From the NCBI GenBank assembly GCA_964633975.1, contig CAZWKX010000001.1:1-64000 (forward strand): a DNA stretch of 64,000 nt. The letters run 5' to 3'. The stretch is from CAZWKX01 sp964633975. Lineage in GTDB: Bacteria; Actinomycetota; Acidimicrobiia; Spongiisociales; UBA11373. The notes below the pieces were generated by a model. The model did not search any database. It saw nothing but the letters and a program-made list of their open reading frames with translations, and was not told where the DNA came from. The position numbers and the translations under genes are program-made. Shown here one piece after another: positions 50,469 to 59,140 of the stretch. The stretch's first letter is position 1. Every line of letters begins with the position of its first letter.

Positions 50469-50717
50469 CTAGGAAACCGCCCGTGCATCCGGCGTGAGCA
50501 CAGGCGCCCAACCCAGCAAAGGACATCCATCGCGGCAAGGTGCCCCACATCCCGGAGGGCAGACGGGCGCGGCCATGGCCCGCAGCCACCCTTTGGCCTC
50601 GAGAAAGCGGATCATGCCCGAAACGACCTCAGGGTCCAGAGCGAGCCGCCGGGCTAGCTCATCCACAAGGAGAGGGCCCTCACTCTGCGCGATCTCGTCC
50701 AGCAGCCGCCGCAGCAT
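50469..50717 (-). CDS. feoC: FeoC-like winged-helix regulator
   Basis: An 82-residue protein. MLRRLLDEIAQSEGPLLVDE then LARRLALDPEVVSGMIRFLEAKGWL is a winged-helix fold, and the C-terminus carries four cysteines, CPPGCGAPCRDGC, as in the iron-sulphur loop of FeoC. FeoC tunes the FeoB transporter. It starts 4 nt after the feoB stop. A longer open frame reading upstream overlaps feoB and is not used. Confidence 0.85.
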   Translation of the reverse strand: MLRRLLDEIAQSEGPLLVDELARRLALDPEVVSGMIRFLEAKGWLRAMAAPVCPPGCGAPCRDGCPLLGWAPVLTPDARAVS

Positions 50718-50721
50718 GCCG

Positions 50722-52920
50722 CTACCCCAGCCCCAGCAGCCGACCGCCCTGGAACACGATGAAGGCCCCCAGCCACGCCACCGTCGTCTGCCCGAAGATG
50801 CTCGTCCACATCCACCGACGCCCCAGCTCACTGCGGATGGCGCCGACCGCCGCCACACACGGCGTGTACAGAAGCACGAATACCATGAAGGCAAGAGCAG
50901 CCAGCGGGCCGTGCCCGTTGCTCGATCGCTCGAAACCTTCGCGGACGGCCGCGACGAGTTCGGCCGGCCCGTTCTCGCCGTCGCCCAAATGGATTCCGGC
51001 CACGCTGAGGATGGCACGCAGGGCATCGCCGGTCGCCTCCAAAAAACCTCGTCCGATCTCCTCCAGATCCTCCAGCATCCCCTGCTCCCCGGCCGCCTGC
51101 GCCACGGGTGTAAGGCCGTAAGTCTCCGAGAGGGTGCTCACCACCACCTCCTTGGCTACGAAGCCGCTGGCCAGGGCCCCCGCCTGCTCCCATTCACCGA
51201 AGCCGAGCGGCTCGAGCGCCGGAGCGACGACCCGGCTGCCGGCGGCGAAGGCGCTGTCCTCGATGTCGACCGTTCCGAAGCCGCCGCTTCCCCCGACGGG
51301 GATGGCCAGCAACAGCCACACCACGATGCTCGCCGCCAGGATGATGGTTCCCGCGCTCTTCACGAAGGCAAGCGTGCGCTGCCGCACGAACCGGTGGATG
51401 GTGCGCCGATCGGGCCACCGCAGCGCCGGCAGCTCCATCACGAGCGGTGCTCGCTCCAGCTGCCGGAGCACGGTTCGGCTCAGCACCGCCCCGAGGAGCA
51501 CGGCGACCGCGATGCCGGCCAGGTACATGGAGAACACCACGGTGCCCCGGCTTCGCGGGTAGAAGACCGAAGCCATCAGCACGTAGATGGGCAGACGGGC
51601 CCCGCACGACATGAACGGCACGAGGAGTCCGGTGAGAATGCGGTCCCGTCCGGACTGGAGCGCCCGGGTGGCATACACCGCAGGCACCGTGCAACCGAAG
51701 CCGACCAGCATGGGGAGGAAGGCCGTCCCGGGTAGGCCAACCGTGCGCATGGCCCTGTGCATGACGAAGGCGGCGCGGGCCATGTACCCGGAGTCTTCGA
51801 GCAGGCCGAGGGCAAGGTAGAGCAGCACCAGCACGGGGATGAAAACGAGCACGCCTCCGACCCCGGCGAGAACCCCACTAACGAAGAGGCCTTCGACCCA
51901 TGTGCCATCCAGCCCAACGAGACCGAGCAGGGCAACGATCCAGCGGCTCACCGGGCCCGAGAGCGCTGCGTCCACCCAGTTCAGATAGGCGGAAGCGACG
52001 TCGGTGGTCAGCTTGAAGACGAACCACATGGTGAACAGGAAGATGGGAAGTCCGAAGAAGCGGTTGAGCACCACTCGATCGATACGTTCCGACCAATCCC
52101 GGGCCTTCTTGCCGGTCTCTGTGATCACCGACCGGACGAGCTCGTGGATCCAGCGGTAGCGCCGGTCGGCCACGGCGAGGTCGACGCTCTCCCCAAGGGT
52201 GTCTTCGAGATCCCGCCGCTGTTCCTCGACCAGGCCCAGCACGGTCTCACCGCCCTCCAGGGTACTCAAACGCTCGAGAAGGCTCTCGTGACCGGCCAGC
52301 AGCTCGACCGCAGCCCAGCGCGCCGGCACCGCCGCGGCCACCGCAGGAAACATCTCGATGGACGCGGCAACGGTCCCGACCGCCGCCTCCAATCCGGCGC
52401 CGTAGTCGATGCGGAGAGGCTCCTCCCCCCCTGCCGCGGTGGCCGCCCGGCACCGAAGCTCGCCCGCGCCCGTCCCGCGGCGGGCGACGGTGGGCACCAC
52501 ATCGGCTCCAAGGGCCTCCTCTAGTCGAGTGAGATCGAAGCTGAGGCCTCTGCGCTCGGCGACATCGGCCATGTTCAAAGCCACCAGCTGACGCAATCCC
52601 ATCTCGGCGATCTGAACCACGAGGTACAGGTTCCGTTCGAGATTGGCGGCGTCCACCACCGTGATCACCGCATCGAGAGCCTCATCCAGGAGGAAGCCCG
52701 CCGCCATACGCTCATCCTCGGACAGCGCGGCCAAGCTGTATGTGCCGGGCAGGTCGACGACTTCGACCTCCAGGTTCTCGTACCGGTAGACGCCGCTGCG
52801 CACATCGACGGTCTTGCCGGGCCAGTTGCCCACATGCTGAGCACCGCCGGTGAGCGCGTTGAACAGCGAAGACTTGCCCGTGTTCGGGTTCCCGGCCAGT
52901 GCCACCGTTCGGTCGCTCAC
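50722..52920 (-). CDS. feoB: Ferrous iron transporter FeoB
   Basis: A 732-residue FeoB. N-terminal G domain: G1 GNPNTGKSSLFN, G2 region HVGNWPGKTVD, G3 DLPGTYSL, G4 NMAD. Then about eight or more membrane segments with Gate motifs: GYMARAAFVMHR, LVGFGCTVPAVYATR, MSCGARLPIY, and ASGFVAKEVVVSTL, LLYTPCVAAVGA. GTG at 52920 overlaps the feoA stop (GTGA). Takes up ferrous iron across the inner membrane. The iron pore Cys residues are present. Confidence 0.97.
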   Translation of the reverse strand: MSDRTVALAGNPNTGKSSLFNALTGGAQHVGNWPGKTVDVRSGVYRYENLEVEVVDLPGTYSLAALSEDERMAAGFLLDEALDAVITVVDAANLERNLYLVVQIAEMGLRQLVALNMADVAERRGLSFDLTRLEEALGADVVPTVARRGTGAGELRCRAATAAGGEEPLRIDYGAGLEAAVGTVAASIEMFPAVAAAVPARWAAVELLAGHESLLERLSTLEGGETVLGLVEEQRRDLEDTLGESVDLAVADRRYRWIHELVRSVITETGKKARDWSERIDRVVLNRFFGLPIFLFTMWFVFKLTTDVASAYLNWVDAALSGPVSRWIVALLGLVGLDGTWVEGLFVSGVLAGVGGVLVFIPVLVLLYLALGLLEDSGYMARAAFVMHRAMRTVGLPGTAFLPMLVGFGCTVPAVYATRALQSGRDRILTGLLVPFMSCGARLPIYVLMASVFYPRSRGTVVFSMYLAGIAVAVLLGAVLSRTVLRQLERAPLVMELPALRWPDRRTIHRFVRQRTLAFVKSAGTIILAASIVVWLLLAIPVGGSGGFGTVDIEDSAFAAGSRVVAPALEPLGFGEWEQAGALASGFVAKEVVVSTLSETYGLTPVAQAAGEQGMLEDLEEIGRGFLEATGDALRAILSVAGIHLGDGENGPAELVAAVREGFERSSNGHGPLAALAFMVFVLLYTPCVAAVGAIRSELGRRWMWTSIFGQTTVAWLGAFIVFQGGRLLGLG

Positions 52921-53207
52921 ACAGCCTCTTCGGCGGATTCCACGATCACGGCACGGGCGGCGCCTCTTCCCAGCACGATGCGGCACCGTTGGAGCACGAT
53001 GACTACGGGGCCCGACGCCCGCCAGACGGTGACCTCGGTTCCCGGGGTTAGTCCGAGATCGGCCAGACGCCGCACGAGTCGGCGCCCGGCGTAGATGCCG
53101 ACGAGGCGCACCCGCTCCCGTGGGGCCGCGGCACTGAGCGGGAAGAGGCTCTGCCTCTGCCTCCACCTGCGTCGATGACGCCGATGCCGCCGCCTCTCAA
53201 CTCGCAT
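52917..53207 (-). CDS. feoA: FeoA
   Basis: A 96-residue protein: a basic N-terminus (RRRHRRHRRR) and an SH3-like FeoA domain (VRLVGIYAGRRLVRRLADLGLTPGTEVTVW, GPVVIVLQRCRIVLGRGAARAVIV). It supports FeoB. ATG at 53207 overlaps the dtxR stop by 11 nt. The basic run is unusual for FeoA (normally about 75 residues) and could reflect a start further in; no better start is visible. Confidence 0.85.
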   Translation of the reverse strand: MRVERRRHRRHRRRWRQRQSLFPLSAAAPRERVRLVGIYAGRRLVRRLADLGLTPGTEVTVWRASGPVVIVLQRCRIVLGRGAARAVIVESAEEAV

Positions 53208-53928
53208 GGGCGTCCTCAGGGTGTGCAAGGAGAACCGACACCCGTCGAGCGGCCTCGCCCCCAAGGTGCACCTGCCCATGCGCAGTCGACACCAGCACCG
53301 AGTCCGCCTCTCCTCTCGCCTCCACCCTCACAAAGGCCCCAGGACGTATGCCCTCCCTCTCGAGGAACGAGCGGACCGCAGGCTCCGCCTCGACCGTCAC
53401 GACTTCGGCGGAAGCTCCTGCAACGAGGTCGAGCAGGCTCGTGGTCCCCTCGATCTCCTCCTCGGCGGCGCCGGGCGGGATGTGCCGACCCAGCGGGCAG
53501 GTCGTGGGGTCACCGAGGAAATGCCCCAGACGATCGGCCGCATCGGGCGGCGTCACGTGCTCGAGACGGCAGGCCAGATCATCGGCCCGTGTGGGAGAGA
53601 ACGCCAGATGCTCGACCAGAAAGGACGCCCAGAGGCGGCGTCCCCGCAGTACCCGGTTCGACACCGCTCGGCCTGCCGCAGTCAGGAGTACGCCCCGGTA
53701 CGGGTGATAGGTCACCAAGCCGCGCTCGGCGAGCTTGCGCACCATCTGGTTCGTCGAAACCGGCGACACCTCGAGCGCCTCGGCCAGTGACGCCAAGGGC
53801 ATCGGACCCTTGAGCCCATCCTCCCCGGCGACCGCCACGGTGATGAGATACATCTCCTCGGCTTCGGAGGTCCCCCGGACGCGGTCTTTAGACGCGGCTG
53901 AAGAATCGACCCGTTGATCTTTGGGCAT
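53197..53928 (-). CDS. DtxR/MntR-family metalloregulator
   Basis: A 243-residue regulator. Winged helix (about 25-85: MPLASLAEALEVSPVSTNQMVRKL then GLVTYHPYRGVLLT), dimerisation/metal domain (FLVEHLAFSPTRADDLACRLEHVTPPDAADRLGHFLG, with His, Cys, Glu and His ligands), and a C-terminal FeoA/SH3-like domain. As first gene of dtxR-feoA-feoB-feoC it is expected to repress iron uptake when metal-loaded. The ATG at 53928 lies inside a dyad; see that site. Confidence 0.93.
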   Translation of the reverse strand: MPKDQRVDSSAASKDRVRGTSEAEEMYLITVAVAGEDGLKGPMPLASLAEALEVSPVSTNQMVRKLAERGLVTYHPYRGVLLTAAGRAVSNRVLRGRRLWASFLVEHLAFSPTRADDLACRLEHVTPPDAADRLGHFLGDPTTCPLGRHIPPGAAEEEIEGTTSLLDLVAGASAEVVTVEAEPAVRSFLEREGIRPGAFVRVEARGEADSVLVSTAHGQVHLGGEAARRVSVLLAHPEDAHAS

Positions 53929-53935
53929 ACCTAAA
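53920..53935 (-). promoter_or_regulatory. Candidate DtxR-type operator over a leaderless start
   Basis: TTTGGG-CATA-CCTAAA, a near-perfect dyad of the TTAGG...CCTAA half-site type. The ATG of dtxR is in its centre, and TATCTT (-10; forward 53934-53939) lies 5 nt before the ATG. Binding would cover -10 and transcription start at once. Confidence 0.6.
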
Positions 53936-54069
53936 GATATGCCGTTTGCCTCGAAGCCGCTCAGGGCCGAAAGTCCCACCCGGCGGGATAACCCTCAAGC
54001 CACCGCATCGTCTTGCAGCGAGGCCGCCCGAACGACCATCATTGTTCCTTCACCGGAGGAGGACTGTGC

Positions 54070-55647
54070 ATGCTCGATCTCTCGCACGTCGGCATCTCGA
54101 ACGTGGCCAACGTCTATCACAACCTCTCGACGCCGGCTCTCGTCGAGCACGCGGTGCGGCGCAACGAGGGCTTGCTCGCCCACCTGGGCCCCCTGGTGGT
54201 GAGCACGGGCAAGTACACGGGGCGTTCGGCGAGCGACAAGTTCATCATCGAGGAGCCAACGACAAGAGATGAGATCTGGTGGGGCGACATCAATCAGCCC
54301 TTCGCCGAGGAGGACTACGCCAAGCTGAAGCTCGGCATCCAGTCGTACCTCCAGGAGCGGGATGTCTACGTGCAAGACTGCTACGCGGGCGCCGACCCAA
54401 ACCATCGAGTGCAACTACGCATCATCACCGAAAAGGCGTGGCACAGCCTCCTCGCCCGCAACATGTTCCTTCGTGAGTTCGATCCGGACCGCCTGGCCAA
54501 CTTCGATCCCGACTTCACCATCATCGCCTGTCCCGACTTCCACGCCGACCCTGAGGTGCACCACACCAGGAGCGAGGCGTTCATCCTGCTCAACTTCGCC
54601 GACCACCTGGTCCTCATCGGCGGTTCATCGTACGGGGGCGAGATCAAGAAATCGGTGTTCACGATCATGAACTACCTGCTTCCCCATCAGGGCGTGCTCT
54701 CGATGCATGCTTCCGCGAACGTCGGCCCGAAGGGAAGGACCGCCATCTACTTCGGCCTTTCGGGCACAGGCAAGACGACTTTGTCGACCGTCGGCGATCG
54801 CGCCCTGATCGGGGACGATGAACACGGATGGGGCGAGAATGGGATCTTCAACTTCGAGGGAGGCTGCTACGCCAAGGTGATCCGCCTCTCCGCCGAGTCC
54901 GAGCCGGAGATCTACCAGACCACTCGGCGCTTCGGCACGATTCTCGAGAACGTGACCATCGACCCGGACAGCAGACGCGTCGACCTCAACGAAGCCCGCA
55001 CCGAGAACACCAGGGCCTCCTACCCGATCACCCACCTGGACAACGTCGTGCTCGACGGCCGGGCCGGGCACCCGGTGGCGATCATCATGCTCACGGCTGA
55101 CGCATTCGGCGTCTTGCCGCCCATCTCCCGCCTCACCCATCAGCAGGCGCAGTACCACTTCATCTCCGGATACACGGCCAAGGTGGCGGGCACCGAGCGA
55201 GGCATCGATGAGCCCCAGGCCACCTTCTCCGCTTGCTTCGGGGCGCCGTTCATGCCGCTTCATCCGGCCATGTACGCCGAGCTGCTCGGCTCACTGATCG
55301 CCAAGCACAACGTCTCCACGTGGCTGGTGAACACGGGCTGGACCGGAGGACCATATGGGATCGGAAAGCGTTTCAACATCGCCTTCTCGCGCGCAGCCGT
55401 GGCTGCAGCCGTCGACGGCACCATCGAAGACGCCGAGTACCGCACCGATCCCGTGTTCGGCTTCGAGGTACCGACCGAGTGCCCCGGCATCCCCTCCGAG
55501 GTGCTCGATCCCAAAAGCACGTGGCACGATGCGGACGCCTACGACACGACCGCCCGCGACCTGGCCCGGCGCTTCGCCAAGAACTTCGAGCAGTTCGCCG
55601 GCCAGGCTCCCCCCGACGTGGCGGCTGCCGGCCCCAAAGCGGACTGA
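54070..55647 (+). CDS. pckA: ATP-type phosphoenolpyruvate carboxykinase
   Basis: A 525-residue PckA: oxaloacetate + ATP to phosphoenolpyruvate, first step of gluconeogenesis. Motifs: GKYTGRSASDKFI, HMLLRPTE-like KAWHSLLARNMF, kinase-1a GLSGTGKTTLST, kinase-2 LIGDDEHGWGENGIFNFEGGCYAK, NTGWTGGPYGIGKR. The ATP type (not the GTP type usual in Actinobacteria) is indicated by length and by these motifs. GGAGGAGGAC precedes the ATG. Divergent from dtxR with 141 bp between starts. Confidence 0.96.
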   Translation: MLDLSHVGISNVANVYHNLSTPALVEHAVRRNEGLLAHLGPLVVSTGKYTGRSASDKFIIEEPTTRDEIWWGDINQPFAEEDYAKLKLGIQSYLQERDVYVQDCYAGADPNHRVQLRIITEKAWHSLLARNMFLREFDPDRLANFDPDFTIIACPDFHADPEVHHTRSEAFILLNFADHLVLIGGSSYGGEIKKSVFTIMNYLLPHQGVLSMHASANVGPKGRTAIYFGLSGTGKTTLSTVGDRALIGDDEHGWGENGIFNFEGGCYAKVIRLSAESEPEIYQTTRRFGTILENVTIDPDSRRVDLNEARTENTRASYPITHLDNVVLDGRAGHPVAIIMLTADAFGVLPPISRLTHQQAQYHFISGYTAKVAGTERGIDEPQATFSACFGAPFMPLHPAMYAELLGSLIAKHNVSTWLVNTGWTGGPYGIGKRFNIAFSRAAVAAAVDGTIEDAEYRTDPVFGFEVPTECPGIPSEVLDPKSTWHDADAYDTTARDLARRFAKNFEQFAGQAPPDVAAAGPKAD

Positions 55648-55671
55648 TGCGGCTGGAGCTCCGGCAGTCTG

Positions 55672-56850
55672 CTAGCGGGTGAGCACCCGCCGCAGGCGCC
55701 ACGCACCCAGCAGCATGAACGCGGCGGCGAAGGCGGCGAGCACGCCGAGATTCGGCAGGATGTCGACGATGTTCCCGTCACGCCGCACCAGCTTGGCGAA
55801 GCCGTCGATGGCCCAAGCGTGCGGCGTCACCTTGGCCAAGGTCTTCATGGTCGCGGGGAAGATCTCGATGGGCGCCATGGCTCCGCCGAAGGCGGCCAAT
55901 CCCAAGCCCAGCAGCACCCCCAGACTCCCCGCCTGCTGGTCATTGGAGAACAGAGCGCCCATGAGCATGGCGGCGGCGGCGCCGACGAGGGCAAACACGA
56001 CAACGATGGCGACGGCGCCGAAAGGATCTCCCCAGTCGACTCTGAAGAGCAGCAGCGTGCCCACCATGATGTAGAGGCCTTGCACCATGGCGATACTGAA
56101 ACGTCCCAGGGTCTCACCCCCGACGATCGCTCTCGTCGAGGTCGGAGTCGCCAGCATGCGGCGGGCCACTCCGAGCCGCCGCGTCTGGATGAGGGCGGCC
56201 GAGCCGGCCAGCGAGGTCAGGAACATGAACAACACGAGCTCCTGGCTTGAGCCGACGTCGAAGTTGCCCAGCCCCTCGAACTCCGCGAAAGCCGACTCCC
56301 CCGCCTCCCGGAACGTGACGGTGATGCGGCCACCCTCGTCGTGAGCCAGATCCGTGGCCACTGGCAGCGCCTCTTGGAACGAGGCCACGCCCTGGTGCTC
56401 CACAAAACGAGCCGCCCTGATCGGCTCGGCCTCCGCGGCCACGGCGCCCCGCACCGCCTCGCCGAGCAACATCGACGTCTGCTCGGTCATGCGCCCAATG
56501 AACACGACCTCGACGACTTCACCGGCGGCAAGATCGGCATCGAACCGGGCCGGGATGGTGAGTCCGCCATCGATGGTGCCGCGCTGCACCGCGTCACGCA
56601 TCGCCCCGGCATCGTCGTAGCGCTGAACCGAGATCTCATCAAGATCTTCAATCGTGGCGACGAGCGATTCGGCCAGCGGCCCGCCGGCATCGTCAACGTG
56701 GACGCCGACCCTGGACTCGAAGCCCCCGCCGTACACGGCCCCGAGCAGAAGGATGATCAGCAGTGGGAGCAGGAACACGAAGAAGATGTTCGATCGCTCC
56801 CGCAGGAACCGGACCGTATTCACCCAGCCGATCGAGAGCACCTTCCTCAC
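55672..56850 (-). CDS. ABC-2 type permease with extracellular domain (exporter 1, second permease)
   Basis: A 392-residue permease: one membrane helix at about 20-38, a large extracytoplasmic domain (40-200; VGVHVDDAGGPLAESLV onward), then five or six helices (LVLFMFLTSLAGSAALIQTRRLGVARRM, VPTHAW-like KVTPHAWAIDGFA). GTG at 56850 overlaps the upstream permease stop (GTGA). Forms an exporter with the genes at 56847 and 58040. Substrate unknown (drug, lipid or peptide). Confidence 0.88.
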   Translation of the reverse strand: MRKVLSIGWVNTVRFLRERSNIFFVFLLPLLIILLLGAVYGGGFESRVGVHVDDAGGPLAESLVATIEDLDEISVQRYDDAGAMRDAVQRGTIDGGLTIPARFDADLAAGEVVEVVFIGRMTEQTSMLLGEAVRGAVAAEAEPIRAARFVEHQGVASFQEALPVATDLAHDEGGRITVTFREAGESAFAEFEGLGNFDVGSSQELVLFMFLTSLAGSAALIQTRRLGVARRMLATPTSTRAIVGGETLGRFSIAMVQGLYIMVGTLLLFRVDWGDPFGAVAIVVVFALVGAAAAMLMGALFSNDQQAGSLGVLLGLGLAAFGGAMAPIEIFPATMKTLAKVTPHAWAIDGFAKLVRRDGNIVDILPNLGVLAAFAAAFMLLGAWRLRRVLTR

Positions 56851-58031
56851 GAGGCCACCGCCTTGCCCAGCCGGAATAGGGCGAGCAGCCCGGCCACCAC
56901 CCCGAAGGCCACCATATAAAAAGCGGCGGGGAACACTGCACCGACACGGCCCTCGCCGATCAGATCGCCGAGGCCGCGCAGGAACCAGGCGTGCGGGGTG
57001 AGCATGCTGATCTTGGCCAGCAGACCGCCGGCCTGGGCAACGGGAAAGAAGGTGCCGCCGAGCATGGCGAGCAAAAACGCGATGATCGCCAGCAAGTTCG
57101 CCGCCTGCTCCGGAGTCTTGGCGAAAGCAGCGACAAGGAACATGATCCCCATGGCCGACAAGACGCCTGCGAGCACCAAGATGGCCACACCCACCGAGTT
57201 GCCCCATCTGGCGTCGAGCAAAAAGGTGGTACCCACGACCAGCACGCTCATGCTCGAGATGCCGATGACAAACGACGTGAGCGCCTTGCCGGCCACGATC
57301 GAGCCTCGCCTGATCGGAGCGGCCAGCAACCGGCCCATGGTCCCGTTCTGCCTTTCCTCGAGCAGGCCCAGCACCCCGAACTGCACGGCCAGGAACAGAA
57401 ACAGGATCGCCATGCCCGCCGAGTAGAAGGTGGGTGCCGACAGCACCTTCGATGCTGCCGAGTCGTCTCCCACAACCAGGGGCGTGGGCTCGGAACGGGC
57501 CGCGGCGGCCAGCGCCGACAGCTCGGAATCGTCCGGCATCTCCCCCTGCAGCACGATCAGCGAGTAGACCGACGTGCGCACCGCGTTCACCTCGTCCGCA
57601 TAGCCGGAGGCGATGGCGCGAGCCACCTCGGCCAAGATGGGGGTGTCCACGTTGCCGATGACGCTGACGGCGGCAGGAGCGCCGCTGTTCACCGCGTCGG
57701 TGAACCCTGCCGGCACGATGATGGCCGCATCGACATCGCCACGCTCGGCCATGCTCTCGGCCGTTGCCTCGTCGTTGACGAACTCGATGTCGAACAGGCC
57801 CTGCTCGTCGAGGGGCCGAAGGATCTCATCGACGAACGCCCGACCCATCTCGCCGCCGTCGAGGTCGGCCACGGCGTAGGTGACGTCGAGGTTCGACGTA
57901 TCCGCAACGCCTCCCAGGATCATCGAGAAGATGAAGGCAAGCCCAAAGGGGGCGACGATGCCCCACAGGAAGGCGCTGCGATCGCGAATCCGCTGCCGCA
58001 GATCCTTGAGCGCGATCGTCACCGCCGGCAT
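56847..58031 (-). CDS. ABC-2 type permease with extracellular domain (exporter 1, first permease)
   Basis: A 394-residue permease of the same design: helix 1 at about 22-40, extracellular domain 45-200, then QFGVLGLLEERQNGTMGRLLAAPIRRGSIVAGK and a set of helices ending with LTPHAWFLRGLGDL. The two permeases are distant paralogues and likely form a heterodimer. Starts 8 nt after the ATPase stop at 58040. Confidence 0.9.
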   Translation of the reverse strand: MPAVTIALKDLRQRIRDRSAFLWGIVAPFGLAFIFSMILGGVADTSNLDVTYAVADLDGGEMGRAFVDEILRPLDEQGLFDIEFVNDEATAESMAERGDVDAAIIVPAGFTDAVNSGAPAAVSVIGNVDTPILAEVARAIASGYADEVNAVRTSVYSLIVLQGEMPDDSELSALAAAARSEPTPLVVGDDSAASKVLSAPTFYSAGMAILFLFLAVQFGVLGLLEERQNGTMGRLLAAPIRRGSIVAGKALTSFVIGISSMSVLVVGTTFLLDARWGNSVGVAILVLAGVLSAMGIMFLVAAFAKTPEQAANLLAIIAFLLAMLGGTFFPVAQAGGLLAKISMLTPHAWFLRGLGDLIGEGRVGAVFPAAFYMVAFGVVAGLLALFRLGKAVAS

Positions 58032-58039
58032 GGCGCCCC

Positions 58040-59044
58040 CTACCCTTCCCGGTCTCCCTCGGAGGAGGCCTCCTTCTCGTCCACGGCTTCACCTTCGGCG
58101 CCCGTGTCGCGCAGCGCCTTGCCGGTGAGATGCAGGAAGACCGCCTCCAGGTTGGGCTCGTCTACATCGACCGAAGTAACCGCGGCGCCGCTGCGCGCCG
58201 CCGCCTCCAAAATGCTGGGCAGTGCCGCGCTGGCGCCCCGGACCAAGAGATCTATGCCGTCGTCCCGCACGGAGGCTTCTTCGACGGACGCCAGCCGACG
58301 CAGGGCCTCCTCGGCCGCGGCCAGGTGACCGGTGGCGGCCAGGCGGACCCGATCGCGCTCGCCCACAACGCTGACCAGCTCCTCCCGGGTGCCCTCGGCC
58401 ATGATCACGCCCAAGTCGATGATGCCGACGCGGTCGCAGAGCCGCTCCGCCTCCTCCATGTAGTGGGTGGTGTAGAGGACCGCCATGCCGGCGTCGCTGA
58501 GCTGCTCCACACTCTCGAGGATGGCGTTTCGGCTCTGGGGATCCACGCCGACGGTCGGCTCGTCGAGCATGAGCAGGCGGGGCCGATGCAGCAGCCCGAT
58601 GCCTATGTTGAGCCGGCGCTTCATTCCGCCCGAGTACTCGTCGCAGCGATCTCCGGCGCGACCGGCGAGGCCGATGATCTCCAGGACCTCGTCCACCCGA
58701 TCGGAGAGGCTCCTGCCTCTCATGCCGTAGAGATGACCGAAGAAGTTGAGGTTCTCCCGTCCGGTCAGGTCGGGGTAGATGGCGATGTCCTGGGGCACAT
58801 ACCCGATGGCCGCCTTGGCCGAAGTCGTCGTGGTGGTGATCTCCCTGCCGTCGACGAGCACCTGGCCGGCATCCTTCTCGAGCAGGCCGGTGACGATGGA
58901 GATCGTCGTGGTCTTGCCGGCCCCATTCGGGCCGAGCAGCCCATAGGTCTCCCCCTCGGCGATGTGAAAGCTGACCCCTTTGACCGCTTCGACCTCGCCG
59001 AACGACTTGCGCAGCCCTTCGGCCTGGAGAACGAGTCCACTCAT
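58040..59044 (-). CDS. ABC transporter ATPase (exporter 1)
   Basis: A 334-residue NatA/DrrA-like ATPase. Walker A GLLGPNGAGKTTT, signature YSGGMKRRLNIGIGLLH, Walker B LLMLDEPTVGVDP, His switch in TTHYMEEAE. A C-terminal domain (215-310) and an acidic tail follow. ATG at 59044 is used because GGGG lies upstream and the usual start (LVLQAEGLRKSFG) is there. Leads the operon 59044-55672. TAGGGT lies upstream on the minus strand in the region shared with the divergent ATPase gene. Confidence 0.92.
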   Translation of the reverse strand: MSGLVLQAEGLRKSFGEVEAVKGVSFHIAEGETYGLLGPNGAGKTTTISIVTGLLEKDAGQVLVDGREITTTTTSAKAAIGYVPQDIAIYPDLTGRENLNFFGHLYGMRGRSLSDRVDEVLEIIGLAGRAGDRCDEYSGGMKRRLNIGIGLLHRPRLLMLDEPTVGVDPQSRNAILESVEQLSDAGMAVLYTTHYMEEAERLCDRVGIIDLGVIMAEGTREELVSVVGERDRVRLAATGHLAAAEEALRRLASVEEASVRDDGIDLLVRGASAALPSILEAAARSGAAVTSVDVDEPNLEAVFLHLTGKALRDTGAEGEAVDEKEASSEGDREG

Positions 59045-59140
59045 TGAAGTACCCCGCTTGCTCGGTCGGCGCATACCCTAACGGGTCCTCCGACGGCCGG
59101 GCCACCGGATAGCATCCGCTTCCGCAGGGGAAAGGACTTC

